A stretch of DNA of 64,000 bases from Arthrobacter sp. ISL-65 (GCF_018613795.1 NZ_JAGGPN010000012.1:1-64000), one strand, 5' to 3'; shown: positions 45,091 to 53,225, numbered from the stretch's first letter. Program-made: numbers and translations. Notes: a model not told the origin generated them from the letters alone.

Positions 45091-45185
45091 CGGTTGAGCC
45101 TGTCGAAACCCTTGATCTCGACAGGCTCGATGAGCGGCTTCCCGGCAGACTCGATCAGCGGTTTCTGGACAGGCCCGATCAGCGG
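45091..45185. repeat. Cluster of four REP-like repeats
   Basis: cggttgagcctgtcgaaacc (45091-45110), the inverted tgatctcgacaggctcgatg (from 45113), and two shorter copies at about 45146 and 45165. The cluster reaches the last codons of the GDPD gene. Confidence 0.65.
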
Positions 45186-46255
45186 CTTCCGTACGCCTTC
45201 GGCAGCTTCAGTCCGCGCTGGTCCATGAGGGTGCGCAGGCGGGTGGGGTAGTCGGTGATGATGCCGTCCACGCCGAGGTCCATCAGGCGGGCCATTTCGG
45301 CGGTGGTGTTCACGGTCCAGGGGATGACGGGCAGGCCGAAGGCGTGGGCCTCGGCGATCATCTGCGGGGTGACGGAACGGAACGTGGGGGAGATGACGTC
45401 GTAGCCCAGGGCCTTGGCGGCCTTGGCCAGGGAGCCGTCGTAGTCGTCGATGTCGATGCCGCCCAGCTCGGGTGCGGCGCCGGGCTTGCCCACCTGCAGC
45501 CAGGCGTCACCGCTGGAGAGAGCCACGACGGGCAGCTGCGGGGCGATCTTCCTGGTGTAGTTCAGCGTGGACCAGTCGAACGACTGCACCGTGGTGAGGC
45601 CGGACATGCCCGCCATGTAGATCTCGGTGACCACGGCCTTTGTGAGCGCCACCGAGTCCTCGCCGCCGGCCTGGCCGTCCTCCACCTTGGTCTCCACGTT
45701 GAAGCGGGCCTTCTTGGCGCCGTAGTCGCGGACCAGCTGGAACACATCCCTGAGCTCGGCGATGCGGTTGCCTTCGATCACCTGCTGCTCCAGGTAGCCG
45801 GCCAGCTGGGTGTAGCCGCAGTTGAGGGTCTTGATCTGGGCCAGCGACAGCTCCGCCACCCGGTCGCCCGCGTACGGGAACTCGGGGTCGTTCGGCGTGG
45901 CAGGCGCGGTGTCCGCGCACTTGTTGGCCTGCATCGTGTCGTCGTGCCAGACGATGACCTTCCCGTCCTCGGTCAGGTGCGTGTCCAATTCGAGTGTGCT
46001 CACGCCCAGCTTCAGCGAGTTCGCGAACGCGGCCAGCGATTCCTCGGTCCACTCGCCGCGGCCGCCGCGGTGCGACTGCAGGTCGAAGGAGCCGCTGCGC
46101 TCGTTCGTCGTGATGGCAGAGCCGGCAGTGCCGGCAGCGTTCGACGACGGCAACCCGGCGTCCGCTGCCGGGGCGGCGACGGCGGGTCCCGCCGTCGAGC
46201 CGATGGCTGCGGTGAAAAGCGCGACGGCGGCCGCTGCGGTCAGGAATTTGCGCAT
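45179..46255 (-). CDS. Secreted glycerophosphodiester phosphodiesterase
   Basis: A 358-residue exported enzyme that splits glycerophosphodiesters into glycerol-3-phosphate and an alcohol. The signal peptide 'FLTAAAAVALFTAAIGSTAG' is cleaved near 'AVA-AP' (about residue 28). Catalytic His and Arg are in 'LQSHRGGRGEWTEES' (about 59-73), metal-binding Glu/Asp in 'LELDTHLTEDG' (about 88-98), and the second catalytic His in 'VIVWHDDTM' (about 100-108). The C-terminal 'IPWTVNTTAEMARLMDLGVD' and 'GIITDYP' complete the GDPD barrel. 'gggagg' precedes the ATG. Confidence 0.9.
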   Translation of the reverse strand: MRKFLTAAAAVALFTAAIGSTAGPAVAAPAADAGLPSSNAAGTAGSAITTNERSGSFDLQSHRGGRGEWTEESLAAFANSLKLGVSTLELDTHLTEDGKVIVWHDDTMQANKCADTAPATPNDPEFPYAGDRVAELSLAQIKTLNCGYTQLAGYLEQQVIEGNRIAELRDVFQLVRDYGAKKARFNVETKVEDGQAGGEDSVALTKAVVTEIYMAGMSGLTTVQSFDWSTLNYTRKIAPQLPVVALSSGDAWLQVGKPGAAPELGGIDIDDYDGSLAKAAKALGYDVISPTFRSVTPQMIAEAHAFGLPVIPWTVNTTAEMARLMDLGVDGIITDYPTRLRTLMDQRGLKLPKAYGSR

Positions 46256-46407
46256 GGTTTTGGTTCCTCCCGGATGACGGTGGCCGGCGCTGAGCCGCCG
46301 ACCCGTTCAACCTAGGGAGGCCAGATGGCGCGCGGCCTGCGGGGAGTTGGCGGGCAGGTTAACAACTTGGCTGACTGATGCCCGGGAAGCCCGAACAGCC
46401 GTCCTTG

Positions 46408-46674
46408 TCAGATGCTGTCCAGGGCAAAGCCTCTCGGCGGGAAGTCGTGGCTCGGTCTTTGCACCTGCCGCGGCTGGCCTATCACCAGCTTCCAGCTCAT
46501 GGGGGTTCCGTTCGCTGGGGGCATGATGCTCCCCTCGGTGATGAAGTGCGGGGTTGCCTCGTCATCGAGGGGTGCCCACCAGCCGTTCGCCGGGCAGTGA
46601 TCGCCGGTCCGCGGCCTGGGTGTCCGGCCCTTGCCGCTCGACCCTGTGTGCTGTAACTGGATGCGCTTCTTCAT
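46408..46674 (-). CDS. Conserved hypothetical small protein
   Basis: An 88-residue protein. 'CPANGWWAPLDDEATPHFIT' (about 27-46) and 'EGSIMPPANGTPMSWKLVIG' (about 47-66) recall a widespread uncharacterised family with a C-P-x-x-G-W-W motif. I know no function. 'aagga' lies 7-8 nt before the ATG, which supports translation. Confidence 0.55.
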   Translation of the reverse strand: MKKRIQLQHTGSSGKGRTPRPRTGDHCPANGWWAPLDDEATPHFITEGSIMPPANGTPMSWKLVIGQPRQVQRPSHDFPPRGFALDSI

Positions 46675-47008
46675 GATTCGTTCCTTGGGAGGCTTTCTGT
46701 TTGGCGGATGAGGTGAATGCCGTGGTGGCTTAGGCCGCGACAGGTTGTGCCGGTCGATTGCAGGGGGGCAGGTCGTGGGCTTCGGAGACGGAGGGGTGCG
46801 CCGCGTGGCCTGCCTGTCCTCGAGGCTTGTGCATCTAACCGATGACTAATGAGCGGGGCGAATCACCTTTTAAACGCCATCGCAACACCATTCTTACATT
46901 AGGATTGTTGACAATGCTACACCGGTCTTCTAGATTTATGTAACCCACATCACAGGATGATCAGTTCCTGCTTAGGTGCCCGGCTGGTCCCGGGCGGATG
47001 GAGTTCAT
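46675..47008. other. Upstream region of the Ehu-type transporter operon
   Basis: About 330 bp. The right end holds the operator and promoter described at 46904-46936. The left ~220 bp are GC-rich without a recognisable gene or repeat. The leader from the predicted start site to the first ATG is about 65 nt. Confidence 0.45.
46904..46936 (+). promoter_or_regulatory. Operator 1 and promoter of the transporter operon
   Basis: ATTGTTGACAAT (46904-46915) has perfect 5-bp half-sites. It contains the -35 TTGACA (46908-46913), followed by a 17-nt spacer and -10 TAGATT (46931-46936). A repressor bound here would block the -35. Confidence 0.75.
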
Positions 47009-47902
47009 ATGACAGTCAACATTTCACGGCGGAACCTTCTGCGGGGCGCGGGGGTGGCGGCATTCGGTGCCACTGTTGCGGGCTGGGCCACGGGCTGCTC
47101 CAGTGTGCCCGTGGGCGGCCCGGCGACAGGCGCTTCGAGCAACCTGTTGGAGACGGCGAAGTCCCAGGGATTCCTCCGGGTGGGCATCGCGAATGAGCCG
47201 CCGTACACCCAGGTCAGCACGGATGGAAAGGTCACCGGCTGCGAGCCGGACGTGCTGCGCGCCGTGTGCAAACGCCTCGGCATCAATGATGTCCAAGGGG
47301 TCATTACGCCCTACGAATCCATGATTCCCGGCCTAAATGCCAACCGCTGGGACGTCATTGCGGCCGGCCTCTTCATGAAGGAGTCCCGGTGCGGACAGGT
47401 TCTCTACTCGGAGCCCGTCATCGTGTCCACCGAGTCCTTCGCTACGCCGAAGGGCAACCCGAAAGGGATCTTGACCGTGGCCGACATCTTGGCCGATAAA
47501 TCGCTTAAAGTAGCTGTCCTGCCGGGCGGCTTTGAGGAAGGTGTCCTTAAGACGGCCAACGTCCCTGCCTCCCAGCAGGTCAAAATCAATGATGGGCGCA
47601 GCGGGCTCGAAGCGCTCAAAGCAAGCCGCGCCGATGCCTTCATGCTTCCCACGCTGTCTCTGACGGCCCTGGCCAAGGACGACGCGAGCTTCGACGTCAC
47701 CAAACCGGTGGACGACGCGCCGCGGACGGGCTCGGGGGCTGCCTTCCGCAAGTCCGACGCCGCCTTCCATGAGGCTTACAACAAGGAACTCGCCGCCTTC
47801 AAGAAGACGCCTGAGTTTGCAGCGATCCTGACCAAATGGGGATTTGACGCGACGGTCGTGGAGGGCGTCACGGCCCAGGAGCTATGCCAGACCGCCGGCT
47901 GA
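47009..47902 (+). CDS. Ehu-type ABC transporter substrate-binding lipoprotein
   Basis: A 297-residue periplasmic-type binding protein (SBP family 3). The N-terminus has a Tat-like twin arginine ('ISRRNLLRGAG', residues 5-15) and a lipobox at 'ATGC' (Cys30), so it is exported folded and anchored to the membrane. The binding domain resembles EhuB of ectoine/hydroxyectoine transporters: 'RVGIANEPPYTQVSTDGKVT', 'MIPGLNANRWDVIAAGLFMK', 'SRCGQVLYSEP', 'TPKGNPKGILTVADI'. Ligand specificity cannot be read from sequence alone. ATG 47009 follows 'ggag'. It is the first gene of a four-gene transporter operon. Confidence 0.8.
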   Translation: MTVNISRRNLLRGAGVAAFGATVAGWATGCSSVPVGGPATGASSNLLETAKSQGFLRVGIANEPPYTQVSTDGKVTGCEPDVLRAVCKRLGINDVQGVITPYESMIPGLNANRWDVIAAGLFMKESRCGQVLYSEPVIVSTESFATPKGNPKGILTVADILADKSLKVAVLPGGFEEGVLKTANVPASQQVKINDGRSGLEALKASRADAFMLPTLSLTALAKDDASFDVTKPVDDAPRTGSGAAFRKSDAAFHEAYNKELAAFKKTPEFAAILTKWGFDATVVEGVTAQELCQTAG

Positions 47903-47930
47903 TGCTCCTCGCGCTGAAGAGGAGTAGCGT

Positions 47931-48629
47931 ATGTCCGCTGTGATCGACTATGCACCGCTGCTGTGGCAGGGCCTCCTGACCACCATCCTGGTCACGGTGC
48001 TCAGCGGTGCCCTTTGCGTGGTGGTCGCCTTCGCGGCAGGGCTGGCACGCCTGTCCCGGCACCGGTTCCTGAGCTGGCCCGCCGGCATCTTCATCGAGGT
48101 GTTCCGGGGTACATCCCTGTTGGTGCAGATGTTCTGGCTCTTCTTTGCATTGCCGTTCTTCGGGATCCAGCTTCATCCGGTGACTGCCGCGGTCCTTGCT
48201 CTTGGGCTAAATGAGGGCGCGTATGCTGCCGAAGTGGTGCGGGGCGCCATTGCGAGCCGAGCCAAGGGCCAGACCGAGGCGTGCATCGCCCTCGGGATGG
48301 AGCCGGCGCTCAGGCTACGCAGGATCATCATCCCGCAGTCAATTCCCGCCATGCTGCCTCCTTTTGGCAATGTCATGGTTGACCTGCTCAAGAACACCTC
48401 CCTGGTTTCGCTGGTCACCGTGGCAGATCTGACCTTCAGCGCCCAGATGATCCGCAGCACCACAGGGCAGACGACGGCGATATTCCTCACCATTTTGGTG
48501 GTGTACTTCGTACTGTCCTACCTGCTGACACTCCTGACGGGATGGTTGGAACGGCGCTTCGCACTGGACCGGAAGGCCCTGGCCGCCCAGCGTAAGGAAA
48601 GCCGTCTCATGAAAGTAGGTGCAGCATGA
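47931..48629 (+). CDS. Ehu-type ABC transporter permease 1 (EhuC-like)
   Basis: A 232-residue amino-acid-type permease (HisM family) with about five helices. The EAA loop that contacts the ATPase is 'TEACIALGMEPALRLRRIII' (about 115-134) followed by 'PQSIPAMLPPFGN'. The N-terminal 'YAPLLWQGLLTTILVTVLSG' is typical. 'gaggag' lies 6 nt before the ATG, 28 bp after the binding protein. Its stop overlaps the next start by 4 bp (ATGA). Confidence 0.85.
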   Translation: MSAVIDYAPLLWQGLLTTILVTVLSGALCVVVAFAAGLARLSRHRFLSWPAGIFIEVFRGTSLLVQMFWLFFALPFFGIQLHPVTAAVLALGLNEGAYAAEVVRGAIASRAKGQTEACIALGMEPALRLRRIIIPQSIPAMLPPFGNVMVDLLKNTSLVSLVTVADLTFSAQMIRSTTGQTTAIFLTILVVYFVLSYLLTLLTGWLERRFALDRKALAAQRKESRLMKVGAA

Positions 48630-49282
48630 TCTGGGATAACAACTTCGCTATTTCAGTCTTTCCCCTGCTCCTGGAAGGACTTGGCGTCACCGTTCAAATC
48701 ACCCTGCTGGGCACGGTGCTCGCCGCCGTCCTTGGGTTGGTCTTCGCCGTCCTTCGAAGGCTTGCCATTCCGGTCCTCTCGCCGGTGGTTTCCTTCCTTG
48801 TGGTTTTTGTGCGCGGGACGCCGCTGCTGGTTCAGGCCTATTGCGCCTTTTTCGTACTGCCGGCCTACGGCGTCAGCTTCGACGCTTTGACCACCGGCGT
48901 GGTGGTCATCGGCATCAACTACAGCGCATACATGGCTGAGGTCTACCGCAGCGGAATCCAGGGTGTTCCCAAGGGCCAATGGGAGGCGGCAACGGCGCTC
49001 AGCCTCCCCGGTGCGCGTACTTGGGGACGGATAATCCTTCCGCAGGCGATCCGCACCGTGGTGCCCATGCTCGGCAATTATCTCATTCAGATGCTCAAGG
49101 ACTCGGCCGTCCTGTCCGCCATCACCGTCGTGGAGCTCATGGCTACGGCACAGGCCATCGGCAGCTCAAACTTCCGCTACCTGGAACCGCTCACCATGGC
49201 CGCCCTGCTGTTCCTGGCAGTCAGCTACCCGGCTTCCCGGCTCGTAAACAGATTGGAGAGGCGCTATGCGCCCCAGCACTGA
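48626..49282 (+). CDS. Ehu-type ABC transporter permease 2 (EhuD-like)
   Basis: A 218-residue second permease subunit of the same family. The EAA loop is 'WEAATALSLPGARTWGRIIL' (about 118-137), then 'PQAIRTVVPMLGN'. 'RGTPLLVQAYCAFFVLPAYG' matches the channel-lining region. It forms a heterodimer with the preceding permease. The start overlaps by ATGA and the 3' end overlaps the ATPase gene by 17 bp, so all subunits are translationally coupled. Confidence 0.85.
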   Translation: MIWDNNFAISVFPLLLEGLGVTVQITLLGTVLAAVLGLVFAVLRRLAIPVLSPVVSFLVVFVRGTPLLVQAYCAFFVLPAYGVSFDALTTGVVVIGINYSAYMAEVYRSGIQGVPKGQWEAATALSLPGARTWGRIILPQAIRTVVPMLGNYLIQMLKDSAVLSAITVVELMATAQAIGSSNFRYLEPLTMAALLFLAVSYPASRLVNRLERRYAPQH

Positions 49283-50081
49283 ACCCCAACCCTTGAGCGT
49301 GGGCACTGCCCTGGCTCCGGAGCCGATTATCCGCTTCGAGAATGTCAGCAAGAACTGGGGATCAAACCACGTCCTCAAGTCGCTGAACTTCGAGGTTGCT
49401 CCTGGTGAGAAAGTCTCTATTATTGGCCCTTCCGGATCTGGCAAGACCACCATTTTGCGCATTCTCATGACGCTTGAGACCCCCAGTGAAGGGCTGGTAA
49501 AGGTCGACGGCGATGTGCTGTGGAATGTCACGCCAGGGCAGAAGGTCCGCGAAACCCGGCAGCTGCGCGAGACGCGGAGGAAGATCGGCATGGTTTTCCA
49601 GCAGTTCAATCTCTTCCCGCACATGACCGCGATGGAGAACATCATCGAGGCACCGATCCACGTTCTGGGAATGAAGAAGGCCGAAGCGCGGGAGCGGGCC
49701 GCAGACCTGCTCAATCTCGTAGGGCTTGGGAAGCACATGAACCACACCCCGCCCCAGATGTCCGGCGGCCAGCAGCAGCGCGTGGCCATTGCCAGGGCAC
49801 TGGCCATGCGGCCGAAGGTGCTGTTGTTCGACGAGCCCACCTCGGCCCTGGACCCCGAACTGATCGGTGAGGTGCTGAACGTGATCCGGAACCTGGCCCA
49901 CACCACCGACATGACCATGCTGATGGTGACGCACGAAATGCGGTTCGCCGAGGAGATTTCAGACCGCGTGGTGATGTTCGATAACGGTGCCGCCGTGGAG
50001 AGCGGACCGCCTGCTCAGATCTTCAAGGACCCGCAGCAGGAGCGGACCCGGACCTTCCTCCGGGCTGTGCTGCAGCACTGA
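49266..50081 (+). CDS. Ehu-type ABC transporter ATP-binding protein (EhuA-like)
   Basis: A 271-residue ATPase that powers the transporter. Walker A is 'IIGPSGSGKTTIL' (about 55-67), Q-loop 'VFQQFNLFPHMTAMENI' (about 110-126), signature 'MSGGQQQRVAIARALAM' (about 162-178), Walker B 'VLLFDEPTSALDPEL' (about 182-196) and switch His in 'MVTHEMRFA'. It is close to GlnQ/HisP-type polar amino-acid importers. The 3' end overlaps the converging RidA reading frame by 59 bp. Confidence 0.9.
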   Translation: MRPSTEPQPLSVGTALAPEPIIRFENVSKNWGSNHVLKSLNFEVAPGEKVSIIGPSGSGKTTILRILMTLETPSEGLVKVDGDVLWNVTPGQKVRETRQLRETRRKIGMVFQQFNLFPHMTAMENIIEAPIHVLGMKKAEARERAADLLNLVGLGKHMNHTPPQMSGGQQQRVAIARALAMRPKVLLFDEPTSALDPELIGEVLNVIRNLAHTTDMTMLMVTHEMRFAEEISDRVVMFDNGAAVESGPPAQIFKDPQQERTRTFLRAVLQH

Positions 50082-50613
50082 TAGGGTCCTGACACTTCGC
50101 GGGCGCTGGCCCGGGCTGCTCGGTGACGCCGATGCTGCCCGGGCCAGCGCTTGATTTTTGTGCGCTGCGGATGGTGGCCAGTAGGGATATTTCAACCGGT
50201 GCGCCGTCGGGCAGGCTGGAAACCCCGACGGCGGCACGCACCGGCCGCCCCCGGTCACCAAAGTATGAAACCAGCACTTCGGACGCGCCGTCCATCACCC
50301 GCGGATGGTCCGTGAAGTCGCTGCCGGCGCAGACATAGCCGGTCATCGAGACAATCTCCTCGATGCGGTCCAAGCCGCCGGCATGCGCAGCCAAGGACGC
50401 CAGGCAGTTCAGCACGGCCGTGGCCGCGGCCGACCGTCCTTCCTCCACTGTCAGGTCCTGGCCCACGCGGCCGCGGTGTTCCAGCATTCCCTGCACGGCA
50501 GACGTGTGCCCGGCTGTGTAGAGGACGCCGTGTGCTTCCCGGACGGGTACGTAGTTCCCGGCGGGCTGGGGGGTGGGGGGAAGCGTGCGGACCGAAGTTT
50601 TATTTTCATTCAT
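50023..50613 (-). CDS. RidA-family (YjgF/YER057c) protein with run-on C-terminus
   Basis: A 196-residue frame. Residues ~18-150 form the RidA fold: 'GVLYTAGHTSAVQG' (about 29), 'AAATAVLNCLASLAAHAG' and 'GRPVRAAVGVSSLPDGAPVE' (about 121-141, where the conserved Arg binds carboxylates), then 'ISLLATIR'. RidA proteins hydrolyse reactive enamines/imines made by PLP enzymes, which suits a cluster with an aminotransferase. The last ~45 residues are low-complexity and are encoded across the ehu-operon terminator and the end of its ATPase gene, so the native stop seems to be lost. It is divergent from the EutA-like gene, with an operator between. Confidence 0.8.
   Translation of the reverse strand: MNENKTSVRTLPPTPQPAGNYVPVREAHGVLYTAGHTSAVQGMLEHRGRVGQDLTVEEGRSAAATAVLNCLASLAAHAGGLDRIEEIVSMTGYVCAGSDFTDHPRVMDGASEVLVSYFGDRGRPVRAAVGVSSLPDGAPVEISLLATIRSAQKSSAGPGSIGVTEQPGPAPAKCQDPISAAAQPGGRSGSAPAAGP
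50103..50159 (+). terminator. Terminator of the Ehu-type operon
   Basis: gcgctggcccgggc (50103-50116) and gcccgggccagcgc (50137-50150) are perfect complements, followed by ttgattttt (50151-50159). It lies inside the C-terminal coding part of the opposite-strand RidA frame. Confidence 0.9.
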
Positions 50614-50621
50614 AACGAGTC

Positions 50622-50633
50622 ATTGTAGACAAT
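50622..50633. promoter_or_regulatory. Operator 2, between divergent RidA and EutA-like genes
   Basis: ATTGTAGACAAT has perfect 5-bp half-sites. It lies 9 bp upstream of the RidA start and 24 bp upstream of the EutA-like start, so one bound dimer could control both directions. Confidence 0.7.
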
Positions 50634-50657
50634 CGAACAAATATGAGAAAGTGACGT

Positions 50658-51425
50658 ATGACACTCATACCTAACCCCGCTCTGGCACCCGCCGCGGATC
50701 CGCCGGGTCCGCAACCCTGGCAGGATATCGGCGTCGTCTGCCCCTTCGATATGGCCCTTGACCACGAGCTGTGGCGCTGGATGCCCGACGGGGTGAACCT
50801 CGTTTTTACCCGGACTCCCTATTACGACCAGCCCGTAGGCCTGGACATGGCCGAGGAGATCAGCGACCATGGCGAAATCCAGGACGCCGTCCGCAGTCTC
50901 GTGGCCATTCGGCCTGCCGTGGTGACATATGCCTGCACGTCCGGCAGCTTCGTGCACGGCGTCGAGGGGGCCAGGAAACTTTCGGCGGCGATGGTCCAAG
51001 CGGGAGCGCCGGCAGCGGTGACCACCTCGGAGGGCCTGTTGATGGCTTTGGACGCCCTGGGTGTCAGCAGGGTTGCGGTCGCCACACCCTATCTCGCAGA
51101 GCTTACAAACCGGTTGACGTCATTTTTGGAGCAGGGCGGGAAGTCGGTGGTCTCGCATGAGGGGCTGGGGCTGGACCGCGACATCTGGACGGTCCCGTAC
51201 GCCACCACCTGCGAGCTGATCCGCCAGGCGGACCGCCCGGAGGCCGAGGCCGTCTTCGTAAGCTGCACCAATCTGCCCACCTATGACCTCATCGCTTATA
51301 TGGAACGGGAGTTGGGGAAGCCGGTGATCACGGCCAACCAGGTTACTGCATGGAGTGGGCTGCGGCTGATGGGCCGCGAGGCCGTAGGTCCGGACCAACT
51401 CTTGCTCCAGGCTGGGGTCAAGTAG
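50658..51425 (+). CDS. EutA/maleate cis-trans isomerase-like protein, two-Cys form
   Basis: A 255-residue member of the Asp/Glu racemase superfamily, closest in look to maleate isomerase and the ectoine-utilisation protein EutA. Both catalytic cysteines are present: Cys93 in 'VVTYACTSGSFVHG' and Cys203 in 'AVFVSCTNLPTYDLI'. 'KPVITANQVTAWSGLRLMG' closes the fold. A two-cysteine active site allows cis-trans isomerisation or racemisation chemistry. The substrate is unknown. It is adjacent to the Ehu-type transporter, as EutA is in ectoine clusters. Confidence 0.78.
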   Translation: MTLIPNPALAPAADPPGPQPWQDIGVVCPFDMALDHELWRWMPDGVNLVFTRTPYYDQPVGLDMAEEISDHGEIQDAVRSLVAIRPAVVTYACTSGSFVHGVEGARKLSAAMVQAGAPAAVTTSEGLLMALDALGVSRVAVATPYLAELTNRLTSFLEQGGKSVVSHEGLGLDRDIWTVPYATTCELIRQADRPEAEAVFVSCTNLPTYDLIAYMERELGKPVITANQVTAWSGLRLMGREAVGPDQLLLQAGVK

Positions 51426-51462
51426 CAAGATCTCCGCTTCTTCCTGAGCGCACCAGACAAGT

Positions 51463-51509
51463 AAAGACCTCCTGGCCGGCGGATATCCGCTGGCCAGGAG
51501 GTCTTTTTG
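51463..51509. terminator. Bidirectional terminator between the two EutA-like genes
   Basis: aaagacctcctggcc (51463-51477) pairs perfectly with ggccaggaggtcttt (51492-51506); the loop itself contains gcggatatccgc. It is followed by ttt on the plus strand and ttactt on the minus. Confidence 0.9.
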
Positions 51510-51529
51510 GTTCGCTGTGGTGGCCTGTA

Positions 51530-52276
51530 TTAGGAGGCGCTCTTCTGCAGAGGGCGGAACAGCGTGCCCAGCTGGTCGGAGTGCACGGTCCGGCCGGCGA
51601 GCTGCAGTCCATACCAGGCGGTCACCTGATTCGCAGTGAGCACTGTCTTTCCGAGTACTGATTCCAGTTCGTTGATCCAGCGGACCGTGTGCAGGGCGGT
51701 GTCCGGAATCAGGACGGCCTCAGCCTCGGGAGCGTTGGCGCTGAGTGCCAGCTCAATCACGCTGTCGTGGTCAAGTTCGCCGGCGTCCTCTCCGGAGGCG
51801 ATGTCATGGGAAGCCATATCAAGGACTTCGATGCCCTGGTGGCCAAGCAGTTCCACGAAGTGGCGGGAGACATCGTCGGGGTAGGTTGCGGAGATGGAAA
51901 CCTTTGTGATGCCCAGGTGGCGCAGTGCTGCGGCGAAGGCCAGCGAGGCGGAAGACGTAGGAACGTTGATTGCGTCCTGGATCTCCCGCGCCTGCTGGTG
52001 TGCGCCGTCCCAGCCGAATACAAAGCTGCCTGAGGTGCACGCCCACATGACGGCGTCCGCTTCATGCTCGCGGGCAATCTCGCTGGCGCCCGAGAGCAGC
52101 CTCTCGGGCTTGCCCAGATCCAGAAGTGCCTCCACCTCGTGGGTAGTAATCTCATCAGGACCGCCGACTGAGGTATGCACCACCGGGAGACGGATGTCAT
52201 CTCCCAGGACCGACTCTAGGTAGGGGTATTCGTCCTCGGCGCTGTGGCCGGGATAAAGCATTCCGACAGTTGTCAT
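51530..52276 (-). CDS. EutA/maleate isomerase-like protein, second Cys replaced by Asp
   Basis: A 248-residue paralogue of the gene at 50658, with the same fold and tail ('KTVLTANQVTAWYGLQLAG'). The first catalytic cysteine is kept (Cys80 in 'VMWACTSGSFVFGW'), but the second position reads 'AVLIPDTALHTVRW', with Asp192 where Cys is expected. Racemase chemistry needs two bases on opposite faces, so this protein may act on another substrate, perhaps as a decarboxylase, lyase or hydrolase, by analogy with one-Cys relatives such as arylmalonate decarboxylase (which keeps the other Cys). 'aaaggag' lies just before the ATG. Confidence 0.75.
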   Translation of the reverse strand: MTTVGMLYPGHSAEDEYPYLESVLGDDIRLPVVHTSVGGPDEITTHEVEALLDLGKPERLLSGASEIAREHEADAVMWACTSGSFVFGWDGAHQQAREIQDAINVPTSSASLAFAAALRHLGITKVSISATYPDDVSRHFVELLGHQGIEVLDMASHDIASGEDAGELDHDSVIELALSANAPEAEAVLIPDTALHTVRWINELESVLGKTVLTANQVTAWYGLQLAGRTVHSDQLGTLFRPLQKSAS

Positions 52277-52348
52277 TTCGCTCCTTTGCGACGGGCCGCA
52301 TGGTACGGCATGGGGCTGTTCAGTGTCATGGAAATAGCATACAGTTGG

Positions 52349-52360
52349 ATTGTCGACAAT
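52349..52360. promoter_or_regulatory. Operator 3, upstream of the second EutA-like gene
   Basis: ATTGTCGACAAT, extended to the 14-bp perfect palindrome gattgtcgacaatc (52348-52361), 73 bp upstream of the start at 52276. Confidence 0.7.
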
Positions 52361-52476
52361 CGAAGAGCCCTGAGGGGCGGAATTAGCTGGCGGTTCTTCT
52401 GAGGCATGTTCGGCGTGCGGCCTAACGGAATCCGTGGTTCGGACGAAGAGCGTCTTTGTTGAAGAGTAAAATGCCT

Positions 52477-52488
52477 ATTGTCAACCAT
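52477..52488. promoter_or_regulatory. Operator 4, upstream of the GntR gene (probable autoregulation)
   Basis: ATTGTCAACCAT matches the consensus at 9 of 10 half-site positions. It lies 84 bp before the regulator's ATG. Confidence 0.55.
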
Positions 52489-52571
52489 GAGACATAGGCT
52501 GTCCGCAGGGCGGCCTTAAACTTGAACCAGTCGCCAGGAGTCGATTTCCTGGAAGCAAGAACGGAAACAGC

Positions 52572-53225
52572 ATGAAAAGGGGAGCCTTAGACCCGGTTGT
52601 GCAGGAGTCCACTCCGGCCATCATCGCCAGGAAAATCCGCGATGCCATTGCCCGCGGTGACTTCGCCCCCGGCGTCCAGCTGGGTGAAGCGGAACTCGCA
52701 AAAGAGCTGGGCGTTAGCCGCGGGCCCCTGCGGGAAGCCATGCAGAGGCTCACGCAGGAGGGTTTGCTCGTGAGTTACCGGAACCGGGGCCTCTTTGTGG
52801 TGTCGATGGATCAGGACGACTTCCGTGACATCTACTTGGCCCGATCGGCCGTCGAGGTTGCAGCCATCAATCGGGTGGCCGGCACGGACCCGGAGGGCGG
52901 TGCCGCCAAGCTGATGGAGGCCGTCCGCGCGATGGAGGCTGCTGCCGCAACGCCCGACGGCCAGGCAATCACCGAGGCTGACATGCGTTTTCATGCACTC
53001 CTGGTTGAGCTGGCCGGCAGTCCGCGGCTTAAGAAGATGCATGACACGCTTCTGACGGAGACGCAAATGTGCCTGAATGCGCTCAAAAGCACCTACGACA
53101 CGGCGGACAAGCGCATCTCCGAGCACAAGGGAATTGCAGAGGCGATCTCACGGGGGGACTCAGATCTCGCGGAGAAGCTACTGGCTGAACACATGGATGA
53201 CGCGCTGATGAGGCTTATTCCGTAG
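52572..53225 (+). CDS. GntR-family (FCD) regulator, probable master of the 47-63 kb regulon
   Basis: A 217-residue regulator. The winged helix is at about 8-75 ('IARKIRDAIARGDFAPGVQL', 'AELAKELGVSRGPLREAMQR', 'LTQEGLLVSYRNRGLFVVS'). The FCD ligand domain follows (about 80-215) with conserved 'RSAVEVAAINRV', 'ADMRFHALLVELAGS' (Asp/His metal positions), 'HKGIAEAISRGDSDLAEKLL' and 'EHMDDAL'. FCD repressors commonly bind TTGT-NN-ACAA-type palindromes and release DNA when a carboxylate ligand binds. Its location in the centre of the cluster and a site in front of its own gene make it the best candidate to read the ATTGTNNACAAT operators. Confidence 0.88.
   Translation: MKRGALDPVVQESTPAIIARKIRDAIARGDFAPGVQLGEAELAKELGVSRGPLREAMQRLTQEGLLVSYRNRGLFVVSMDQDDFRDIYLARSAVEVAAINRVAGTDPEGGAAKLMEAVRAMEAAAATPDGQAITEADMRFHALLVELAGSPRLKKMHDTLLTETQMCLNALKSTYDTADKRISEHKGIAEAISRGDSDLAEKLLAEHMDDALMRLIP

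Larger units (their letters stand above)
52277..52571. other. Divergent control region between the second EutA-like gene and the GntR gene
   Basis: About 295 bp holding operators 3 and 4 (52349-52360, 52477-52488) and nothing else recognisable. Each operator is placed for one of the two divergent genes. Confidence 0.5.
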
